From NCBI GenBank assembly GCA_023091735.1, contig JALKBU010000335.1, positions 1 to 47,550 on the forward strand: a DNA stretch of 47,550 nt. Direction: 5' to 3'. The first letter of the stretch is position 1, and each line of letters opens with the position of its first letter. The notes under the pieces were generated by a model that saw nothing but the letters and a program-made list of their open reading frames with translations, was not told the DNA's origin and searched no databases. Positions 1 to 8,400 of this stretch are shown here, in pieces. Origin of the DNA: Trichomonas tenax. Lineage: Eukaryota > Parabasalia > Trichomonadida > Trichomonadidae. A program made the translations under genes and the position numbers.

Positions 1-306
1 ACAAAGATATTTATGACACTTTTTATAAAGGTGACAATTTGCCCGCGCAAAAAGTGACGGTTTATTCATGAAAAGTGACTTTAAGGTACCCCTGTCACTT
101 TTTGGTGTTCACTTTTGTCATAGACTCCTCTTAAATTAGACGGGGGAAATGCAAACAATGACAGAACTGAGTATAAATTTCTATTAAGCTTAGAATGAAT
201 TCATATTTGAGAGGTATAAACAATGAAATAGGAATTCGACTTTGATGCAAAATTTATATTAGAATTGAATTTATTGAAGAAAAAATAATGTGTAAATCAG
301 TGATAA
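1..306. promoter_or_regulatory. Promoter-motif-rich leader region
   Basis: No gene is visible. The first 120 bases hold a dense cluster of the motif that recurs in this window next to start codons: AAAAAGTGACGG at 49-60, AAAAGTGAC at 71-79, GTCACTTTTT at 94-103 and TTCACTTTTGTCA at 109-120, in both orientations, plus GTGACAATTT at 31-40. The rest is AT-rich. It lies upstream of the MEMO-like gene and may also serve a gene to the left of the window. The regulatory role is inferred from motif recurrence only. Confidence 0.4.
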
Positions 307-1230
307 ATGTGTGTAAAAGGCCGAATTTCGGATTATTTACGAGTTACAATGTTCATTTTCTTGATGCAGCAACCATTAGCTTTCGCTGATGCTTGGTATC
401 CAACAGGAAAAACACTCGAAAACCTATTTCTCACGCTCTTCAACGCCGTGCAAAAGAATCAGTCAATACCTGGAACAGTGAAAGCCGTAATTTCACCACA
501 CGCTGGATACAGATATTGCGCAGAAACAGCTTCGCACGCGTTTTCTACGATCGACTCTTCTCTCTATGACAGAGCTATCATTATGGGACCTTCTCATAGG
601 ATGGCACTCGATTATTGCACGATTACAGAAGCTTCTTCATTACAAACACCGTCAGGAAGCATGAAAATAGATCCAATGGCCGAAGAACTTACAACAAAGC
701 ACAGAGATATCTTTAGAAGACTGAGTATTGAAGCATCAAATCGTGAGCATTCTTTAGAACTAATGTTGCCTTGGTTAGACTATATATTTAGAGGCAAAGA
801 GATTACCTGTGTGCCGATTATGGTTGGGCACCTCGATCAAAACAAACTTTTGCAAGTTGTTGAAATATTGAAGCCTTATATTAACGATCCAAGGACGCTC
901 TTAGTTATTTCATCTGATTTCACGCACTGGGGAAGGAGATTCAGCTATACTTACCTTCCAGAAGTTGATGGCGAATATTGGGAAAGAATTTCAGCGCTAG
1001 ATCATGGTGCAATGGATGCCATATCAACATGCGATCCAACTAAGTTCCAGGACTATATCAAGAAAACTAAGGCAACCATCTGCGGTCGCACTCCAATTAC
1101 GATCGCGATGATGGCCCTCGGAAAGCCGTATAGGATCGATTGGCCGCACTATTCGCAGTCATCTCATGTCAAGTACATGGATGATTCCAGCGTTTCTTAT
1201 GCCGGTGGTGTCATTAGATTGCTTCCATAA
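307..1230 (+). CDS. MEMO1-like protein (Memo/AmmeMemoRadiSam-B family)
   Basis: This protein aligns along its whole length with the MEMO1 family, which is related in fold to class III extradiol dioxygenases; human MEMO1 binds copper and acts in cell motility and redox signalling. Family blocks seen in order are SPHAGYRYC (about 63-71), MGPSHRM (93-99), REHSLELMLPW (146-156), LLVISSDFTHWGRRF (198-212), TICGRTPI (257-264) and the C-terminal DSSVSYAGG. H65, H97 and C259 fall where the metal ligands of human MEMO1 lie (H49, H81, C244). At 307 aa it is about 10 residues longer than human MEMO1. The extra length is N-terminal, so the start is uncertain: the in-frame ATG at 364 gives a better family length and sits 10 nt after TCATTTTC, an initiator-like sequence by T. 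vaginalis rules. The stop codon is followed by A's (TAAAAAA), which fits the trichomonad TAAA poly(A) signal. Family call firm, start less so. Confidence 0.93.
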   Translation: MCVKGRISDYLRVTMFIFLMQQPLAFADAWYPTGKTLENLFLTLFNAVQKNQSIPGTVKAVISPHAGYRYCAETASHAFSTIDSSLYDRAIIMGPSHRMALDYCTITEASSLQTPSGSMKIDPMAEELTTKHRDIFRRLSIEASNREHSLELMLPWLDYIFRGKEITCVPIMVGHLDQNKLLQVVEILKPYINDPRTLLVISSDFTHWGRRFSYTYLPEVDGEYWERISALDHGAMDAISTCDPTKFQDYIKKTKATICGRTPITIAMMALGKPYRIDWPHYSQSSHVKYMDDSSVSYAGGVIRLLP

Positions 1231-1469
1231 AAAAATTCGTATATTTAGGATTGCTATATGATGTATGTTTATATTATTAACACTAATTTGAAAAATTCCC
1301 ACTCGAAATTGTTTTCTTTGGTGATATTCAAAATACATATAATGGTGATATCAAAAATCGAAGTTTTTTCAAATTGAATTGCAGGATTCCCCCTGTTAAA
1401 AATTGAAAAAAAAATACCCCTAATTAAAACTTTTCCAAGAATATTGATATCCAAATACGTCTATTTATT

Positions 1470-1486
1470 ATCAATAAGAGTAATAT
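1470..1486 (+). repeat. 17-bp direct repeat, left copy
   Basis: ATCAATAAGAGTAATAT is repeated exactly at 1586-1602 on the other side of the palindrome. This could be a target-site duplication, although 17 bp is long for a transposon, or a short duplication made during repair. Confidence 0.9.
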
Positions 1487-1489
1487 GTT

Positions 1490-1581
1490 GCGTATAATAA
1501 TCCTTCAAACGAAAAGTGATACTTTACACGTCAAATTTGACGTGTAAAGTATCACTTTTCGTTTGAAGGATTATTATACGC
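1490..1581. repeat. 92-bp perfect palindrome (46-bp arms, no spacer)
   Basis: Bases 1490-1535 are the exact reverse complement of 1536-1581, with no loop. One mismatch (1489/1582) extends the symmetry to 1486-1585. The arms meet at TCAAATTTGA. Each arm, read outward from the centre, carries TTTGACGTGTAAA followed closely by ATCACTTTTC, which resemble the two motifs found before start codons elsewhere in the window. The palindrome is flanked by a 17-bp exact direct repeat, so it looks like an inserted element or an inverted duplication at a repaired break. Confidence 0.95.
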
Positions 1582-1585
1582 TACA

Positions 1586-1602
1586 ATCAATAAGAGTAAT
1601 AT
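1586..1602 (+). repeat. 17-bp direct repeat, right copy
   Basis: Exact copy of bases 1470-1486. The sequence diverges immediately outside the repeat on both sides, so the repeat boundaries are sharp. Confidence 0.9.
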
Positions 1603-2200
1603 TCTTGGGGTGACAAAATATTGAAAAGAAAAAATAAAAGTGAAGATTTTCAGTAGCAAATTATTTGGATGTAAAAGTGACAAAATACGAACTCAGATAT
1701 AGAATAATAACTATTTGCAACTAAATATTCAGAAATATTTCATGATAAAAGTGACGATTTCATGAATTATGTATTTCTGATATATATAGACTGAGTATAG
1801 TTAAACTTAAAAACGTGACATTTTGGGAAATTTTGGATCATGAAATATTCATGTACTACGCATCAAACACCAAACAATATTTTTTCAAAAAAGTGGATGT
1901 AATTAAATCACATTTCTCTGTCAGTGATATATAGTTTTATTCAATTTCTCAAAGTTGACAATTTCAATTTGAGAGGATTCCCGTCACTTTTTTTCTGACA
2001 ATTGCACACAACAACAGAATGCAATTTCAAGCATTAATATCTCTATAACATGTCCCATGTAATGCAAATTTAATATCTATATGAATCAATGGTTAAAGGA
2101 ACCTCGTTTCATTAAAAAAATTCAAAAGATCATCACAATTTTTTCTATGCAGTATTCAAATTCTACGATCAAAATTTTTTGAGATTATTTTTTAGATAAT

Positions 2201-2671
2201 ATGAGAGCAGTAACTAAGAGGCATTTCACAGAGAAGGAAGACATCAAGCTGTCCAAATTGGTACAGAGAATCGGTACTAAAGACTGGAAGAAGATTTCGA
2301 AACAGATGAAAGACAGATCAGCGAGGCAATGCAGAGATAGATGGGAAAAGTTTTTGGCACCTGAGTTAAATCGTGGTCCATTCAACAGTGAAGAAGATTC
2401 AATCATCATCGAAAAATATAATCAACTTGGACCACAATGGGTGAAGATCGCGTCTTTCCTCAGTAAGCGATCAGATGTCGCTGTTAAGGCAAGGCATAAA
2501 TACTTGGTTAGACATCAAACAGAAAACGATAAGGAAAAAACTAATATTCATTCTGATAGTGATGATTTCAATGCTTGCATTGATAAGATTGCTGAATCCA
2601 ATGACTTCAAATGTGGAACAGAGCTGTTTGAAGATCTTAACAACTTTTATTCATATTTTGAGCAATTATGA
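2201..2671 (+). CDS. Two-repeat Myb DNA-binding protein
   Basis: A 156-aa protein whose first two thirds are two consecutive Myb/SANT repeats. Repeat 1 spans about residues 6-54, with aromatic core residues F9, W29 and W48 and the signature RSARQCRDRWEKFL. Repeat 2 spans about 57-106, with core F61, W80 and Y101. The short acidic tail (about 110-156) has no recognisable domain. Small two-repeat Myb proteins are a greatly expanded family in trichomonads, where several are known to bind promoter elements, so a role as a nuclear transcription regulator is well founded; its targets cannot be read from sequence. The ATG follows an AT-rich stretch with no clear promoter motif within 50 nt, and the stop is TGA. 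It converges with the broken ankyrin-type gene 110 bp downstream. Confidence 0.93.
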   Translation: MRAVTKRHFTEKEDIKLSKLVQRIGTKDWKKISKQMKDRSARQCRDRWEKFLAPELNRGPFNSEEDSIIIEKYNQLGPQWVKIASFLSKRSDVAVKARHKYLVRHQTENDKEKTNIHSDSDDFNACIDKIAESNDFKCGTELFEDLNNFYSYFEQL

Positions 2672-2781
2672 ATGAAAGAATTGCATTCCCATGTATTAAA
2701 TTCTAGTGTTTCTAGTATTTATCATAAATGTTAATTTTATTCTTATTGATTTGATAATAATTTAACAATTTCATCATAATG

Positions 2782-3705
2782 CTATTCTTTTGCTAGATCT
2801 ATACAACTCTTATTTGTATCTGGATCTCCTATATTTGGATTAATTCCCATTTTCATCAGAATGCGTATAATTGGTATCAAATCACAACAAACAGCTGAAG
2901 ATAATATATCGAATGCTTCTTCATTACTAAAAGGCACTAAAGTCCTATCAAGCTTTTCGAAAAACATAGTGAAGTTAAATGAAAACAAACAGCTCCACCA
3001 AGAATAATCAGAAGTGTATTTTTCCCTTATATAGTATAAAGTATCATTGTGGTGTCTATTGCATGATACATCTAAACAAATATCGTCCATTTTTTGGCAC
3101 TGTTCGCAAATCTTTATGATTTCAAAATTATTTCCCACGAAAGCTGAGCTTAGTGTATCTTCAGTTATTTGAGCATTATGGGCCAAAAGGAACTTGAAAC
3201 ACTTTAAAGCGCCATGTTCCGCAGCAATATCTAAAAATGCGGGATAAGATTCGCCAAATTGAACTAAATCCTTGTTAGTTTCAAAATACAGAGCTGAGAA
3301 CTTGTCCAGGTCATCTTTTGAGATACAATCTTCAAATGAATTTAATTTGAATTTAGATAGAAGTTCTTCGATTGTTTGATGAGTGAACTCTGGTGGTAAA
3401 TCACGAGCTATATAGTTTTCTAATATTAAAATTGTTTCAAATTTCCAAGAGAAAAAACCATAATTCGAATAGAGTTTGAATTGGGTTACAACGAAGAAAC
3501 TCTTAGCAAACTCTAAAACATCCTTTATTTCATGTTGTTAGCCATCAAACATGTAATCAAGCATTGCAAAGATGTTAATCAATTGAATTTCATGATGCGG
3601 AACGCAAAAATCAATGCATTTCATCACTTCATCGAAGGTGTGTTTATCAAAGTCCCATATTACATCACCAAGAAGGCACAAATCGTGACGTAGATCTCCA
3701 TTCAT
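2782..3705 (-). pseudogene. DUF3447/ankyrin-type protein, broken by one in-frame TAA
   Basis: From an ATG at 3705 the minus strand reads 55 codons, meets a TAA (complement of 3538-3540) and then stays open in the same frame to a stop at 2782; without the TAA it would be about 307 residues. The composition and the C-terminal segments with ankyrin-like helices (FLDIAAEHGALKCFKFLL, ILMKMGINPNIGDPDTNKS) match the large trichomonad families of DUF3447 plus ankyrin repeats. A TCATTTTTTAT stretch directly before the ATG resembles a trichomonad initiator. The TAA could be a real inactivating mutation or a sequencing error, since no frameshift accompanies it. Function is unknown; ankyrin repeats usually bind proteins. 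The family call is moderate; the continuous frame around the stop is seen directly. Confidence 0.72.
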
Positions 3706-4491
3706 ATAAAAAATGATTTAGAAAAAAATGTTGATGAGGAAAATTTACTACTATTCATGACACAGTCGTGTTTAACAATAAAACGAAATTCGGTTGTGAC
3801 CAGTTCATATATGGAATGTGTAGCAAGTGTCTATTGATAAAATTCATTTGAACAAATTGAATTAAAAGCTCATAACAATATCAGTTGATTTCCATTGAAT
3901 GCACATAATCAGTTACATGAATGGGTTGATATCATATGAATTAATAATCCAATGAGATATAAAAGATTTTAATAATGTTTTAATATATCTGGCATTGTAT
4001 AATGCATAAGCTAAACACCGAGATGAGCTACTAATCACAAGCTTAAAATAGGCTTGTTTTGTAATAAATATATTTTTTCAAAATTTCATGAATTGCTCGA
4101 AATTTTAGATAAATTTATATATAGTTTTAGATTTTCTAAATAAAGTATAGCAAATGATTCTCTCAATCATTTAGGATATTGAGATATTTTGATTTTGAAG
4201 AATTTCAATTTTACATGTCAGCTGTCAAGGGAAATTAAACTTCATATTTTGATATATTTTGAATGTGTATTTAATGATAAATATTAAATGATGCTCACGA
4301 TCATTTGTCATTTTCTATCCTTTACTTGACAATTGTCAGAAAACATTTAAAAAATAAAAATTCGATTTTATTGGATATTCAAGTATTACATTACTAGTAG
4401 ATATAAACTATAATGAAATTTTAGATTGACTTATTTTAGCAAAAATTATTTTCTTGATTGTTCGAACACAGCAATTTAAAAACGTGACAAA
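3706..4491. other. Intergenic region between divergent genes
   Basis: No coding sequence is visible in these 786 bases. It separates the broken ankyrin-type gene (leftward) from the proteasome gene (rightward). It contains TTACATGTCA at 4211-4220, a perfect 12-bp palindrome TGACAATTGTCA at 4327-4338, and the GTGACA motif that abuts the proteasome start. Confidence 0.45.
4481..4489 (+). promoter_or_regulatory. GTGACA motif at the proteasome gene start
   Basis: AACGTGACAAA ends only a few bases before the ATG at 4492, so the mRNA leader is likely very short, as is usual in trichomonads. The same core occurs near other starts in this window. Its promoter role is inferred. Confidence 0.4.
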
Positions 4492-5142
4492 ATGAGTGAG
4501 ATCGAATTTCCAAAAGAGTCAATGGGCACAACGCTTCTTGCCATTCAGTGCACGGACGGCGTTGTCATGGCCTCTGATTCTCGTACAAGCAGCGGCATTT
4601 TTATTCCAAGCCGTGCAACAAATAAAATCACAGAAATCACACCACAAATTTTCGCAGCCCGCTGTGGTGCTGCCGCCGACACACAAGCTCTCGCACGCTA
4701 CGCGAAATATTATTTAAACAATCTCGCAGTCATGGCTGAACATCCGTTCGATCAGGCTGTCAAAGTCTGCTCTAATGTTATTAGCAGTATCATTACAAGC
4801 AATAGGCAGTATTTGTCCGCTGGTATCATTGTTGGCGGATATGATACAAAAGGCCCACAGGTTTACGCTATTGAAGTTTCTGGTATGGCAATCCAGCGCA
4901 AGATCGCTTCTAATGGTAGTGGTTCTACTTACATTCAAGCATATATAGATCAGAATTACAGAGAAGATATGAATGTCGAGGAGGCAACTAAATTTGCTGT
5001 TAACGCTATCACCGGTGCTATAGTTCGTGATGGTTCTTCCGGTGGTGTTGTAAATATTGTTCAGATTAAGGCCGATGGCGCTAAGAGATTGACTGTTCGT
5101 CCAGCTCAGCAGCCATTCAGCCACGAAGTTGTCAGAGGTTAA
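4492..5142 (+). CDS. PSMB6: 20S proteasome catalytic subunit beta-1
   Basis: A 216-aa N-terminal-nucleophile hydrolase of the proteasome beta family. A 12-residue propeptide ends ...ESMG before T13, the catalytic threonine (Thr1 of the mature chain) freed by self-cleavage. D29 and K45 sit at mature positions 17 and 33, the residues that activate the nucleophile, and RDGSSGG near residue 177 carries the conserved Asp/Ser pair. The blocks DSRTSSGIFIPSRATNKIT, GSAADTQ-like GAAADTQALA, AGIIVGGYD and GSGSTYI match beta-1 (caspase-like subunit) better than beta-2 or beta-5. It acts in the core particle of the cytosolic and nuclear proteasome. The stop is within GTTAAAG, fitting the TAAA signal. The PA200 activator gene of the same machine lies about 20 kb away in this window. 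Confident family and subunit call. Confidence 0.95.
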   Translation: MSEIEFPKESMGTTLLAIQCTDGVVMASDSRTSSGIFIPSRATNKITEITPQIFAARCGAAADTQALARYAKYYLNNLAVMAEHPFDQAVKVCSNVISSIITSNRQYLSAGIIVGGYDTKGPQVYAIEVSGMAIQRKIASNGSGSTYIQAYIDQNYREDMNVEEATKFAVNAITGAIVRDGSSGGVVNIVQIKADGAKRLTVRPAQQPFSHEVVRG

Positions 5143-5460
5143 AGACAGAAATTTATAATGACTTTTAAATATCGAAAATATTTTCTTCTACATATATTTC
5201 ATTTACACGAATTATAAAAAAATATTCATAAAAATATATAATGATTTTTTTAAAGCCTTGTAAGGGCTTGCTGAAAAGCATAATGCTTTCACTTTTTACT
5301 AATAAATATGCGGTCAAAAACCTGTAGAGAAGGCCATTTTTTAATAAATTCAAATTTTGAGGAAAAAAATATAATATGACGTGTAAATGTTCAAAATCTT
5401 TGAAATTACATGTCAAATAAAAATTAAATAAGAGATTATTTCAAAAAAAATCCAAATATA
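5143..5460. other. Short intergenic region between convergent genes
   Basis: 318 AT-rich bases between the 3' ends of the proteasome gene and the giant minus-strand gene. No gene is visible. It contains TGACGTGTAAATG near 5379 and TTACATGTCA at 5406-5415, variants of the upstream motif, although no start codon is close by. The motif is therefore not restricted to promoters. Confidence 0.4.
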
Positions 5461-8400
5461 TTATTTCTGATTTGTTTTACCAAATATGAGTTGCTTCTTC
5501 TTCTGGAATACATTAGAACCTCCATCTTTGTTCAGCCATGTCTGGAGGTCGTTTTCTTTATCTCTAGAAATCTTTCCGAGACCAATCATGTGCTTGAGGA
5601 ATTGTGGAATCATATCATATGTAACAGTCTGTATGAACTTGTTAACAAGGTCACCGAATGTTGTTGTGAGATCCTGATAGATGATATCATGTAATTCGCC
5701 GTTGAATTCTGAAATTTTGCTGATGATCGAGTTTTCTTCATTCTTGTATGAGACGTTCATCTTAGTATCAGTGACCTTGAAGTATCTCATCAAGAAGTTT
5801 GTTTCTGCACGCTTAACCATAACATTGAGCTCTGCACTCTTGACGGCAATAAGGAAGTCTTTCCATGAATCTCCTATCTTTGGAAGAAGTCCCTTTGGCA
5901 CTAATACAGGTGGAAGAGAAACGTTGGAATCCTCAATGAACTTAGAAATACTTGTGATTTCTGGAGCAATGAGGCTTGCTTCAAACATTTGTCTGACTGA
6001 ATTAACGAATTCAGCATCATAGTTGAAGACTGTTGGATCAATGTTCATTTCGACGTGATTATAAACAGTAACACCACCGACTGGTGGTCCCTTTCTCATC
6101 TGAAGCCTAAGGTGTGGAGAATCATCGCTTGTGAGATCCATCCATCTCATCAAGACGACACCGCCAAACGAAGCATCCTTTCTTGTATCGTTAGCGAAGA
6201 TGTTGTCGAATGTGATTGTAGCATCGGAATTACCTTTGAGAGTGTTGACGAAGTGACCAAGGATTCGTGAGATTACAACTGATGTCATATCGACCTTGAA
6301 CTGATCTCTCAAAGAGATCTGACATTGAGAAACTTCGAAGTCTGCCTTGAGGCTGAAGTAGTCTTCTGCAGCCATTTCTAATGTCTTCTCGGACTGCGGG
6401 AACTCTGGCATGATTTCAGTCAGGAGATACTTAATGGATGCAATGTGATTAGTATTTGCATCACATGTCATCCTGTCGACTTTGATATCAATGATATGGT
6501 CATTCCACTGTTCCTTATCTGGCTTTGCCTGATAATAAACGCATGAACAGCTATTGATTGTTGCGATTGGAACCGGTCTGTCATCGGCTGGAGTGTTGAA
6601 TCCTGTGTTGGCCATCAGCTCAAGCTGATTGAGAGTGAAGTTGACAAGCATCAAAGAAGAATCCCGGTTGTACTTGACAACAAGCTCACTCTCAACGATT
6701 CTGGCGAGGAAGCATGTTTCGTATCTCATTGATTCTGCAACTATCTCGATAAGTGGAATGTTGACAGTATAGAATACCTTGGTGAAAATTTGCGTGATAT
6801 CGAGTTTGGAAGACTTCTTTTCGTTGCCTTCTTGTCCGAAAACGGTTGCAATTCTCTGTGATGTTCTGCGCCTCATCAAGTGCTTGAGTAAGTCGCCTTC
6901 GCTTTCTGTTGCTGCTGTATCTTTCTCTGGGGTGAACAAGTTTGCAGCATAAGAAATGTGTTCATGCATCTTTCCTTTGGCTTTCTTCTCGGCCTCGGCA
7001 ACAACGATCTTGTTCCTGATGTGAATGATTGACATGACAAGTTCGTAGATGTACTTTGTGCAGATCTGGTTGAAGTAAAGCTTAATGCCCGCAACACTGA
7101 CTTTGCTGTTGACACCGTAAGTCATGTTCAAGCCATCGATCTTCATGATTGTTGATGACTTGACTCCTGATGACTTAGCAATGTCCTTAAGATCAGTGAG
7201 GTTAACGAAGATGACGTTGGAGATGAGTGTGATGTCGTAGAAGTCCTCTCCTCCATATGGGAACTCTGTGCGGCAATTGAACTTTGGCTCAACGAATGCA
7301 ATGTCAAAACTTGTACCATTGATCATAGAATCCTCCATTGCTGGGAAGTGATCGAAAACTCTGAGTGTGAAGCCTTCGACTTCGAATCTGTATGTGAACG
7401 AGCGATTGAGCTGTGCAAGTTTCATAACTTTAACTGGTTTCTTACGCTTTACGCCGTACTTGTACTGATATACTTCATCAAGTGGCGGTGAATAGAAAAG
7501 AGTCATGATTGGTGCAATGTTCCATTCGAGGTGAGCGAAATCGACGCTAACAAATGGCGTGAACTCATCTTTCTCATAATGGATATCGAAGTCAATATCG
7601 AATCCACTACTTCTGAATGGTTTGTATGTATCATTCTCTGGATCATCGAACTTTGATGTATCTGGGAAGCAAATGTGTTTGTGTTGATCTCCATTCTCTT
7701 GTGTCCACTCGATACCAATAACCATGCTGAATCTTGGCATGTGGATAATAACTGGGCCACCTTCGCATCTGATTGCATCCAAGCCATTAGATGACAAGTT
7801 GATGCGGCCTTCAGAGAATTTGAGGAAGACGTTATCGAGGTTGCATGATAATTTGTTCTTCATGTCATATATATCGCTGGAGCCAAGCAACTCCATAACA
7901 AATCTATCGAACATGAAAGAGTATTTGCCTCTGAAGAGAGATCTCATCTTATCCCACCACATAAGTGCTGGTGATGGGTCGACACCATCTGGGAAGAGAG
8001 CGCTGAAAATATCACCAAAATCATCATAGACTTTAGCGAGACCTGTGCCCCAGAAAACCTTTGTCAACTCGCTCTTGAACTGGGCATTACAATACAATTT
8101 GACATCAGCCGGAGTCTTATCAGCGATGAATGGTTGGCTGCAGACTGTGAATGGAACTTGAACAGCGCTGTGAACATCAACTTCACCGAAAACAATCGGA
8201 CCCTTGAAGTGGCTGTTCTTCATCGAGATGACTGGCTCTGGGAGATCGATGAATCTGATCTCGAAGTTTCCAGCAGTGATATTTGCATTGAATCCTTCAA
8301 GTGTTTCCCAGCCAACATCTGGATAATGCTCTTTGACTGTTGGATCGAAGTCATGAATCTTTCCGACCATTCCTGTGAATTCACGTGAATCGAGTTCGCA

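Larger units (their letters stand above)
1231..2200. other. 970-bp gene-free region with palindrome and motif copies
   Basis: I see no convincing coding sequence. The stretch contains the 92-bp palindrome annotated separately and several copies of the start-codon-associated motif: AAAAGTGACAAAATA at 1673-1687, AAAAGTGAC at 1747-1755, a GTGACATTTT copy near 1815-1824 and GTCACTTTT at 1983-1991. The nearest downstream gene is the Myb gene at 2201, but most copies lie more than 200 bp from its start. They could belong to an unrecognised non-coding transcript or to old promoter copies. Confidence 0.5.
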
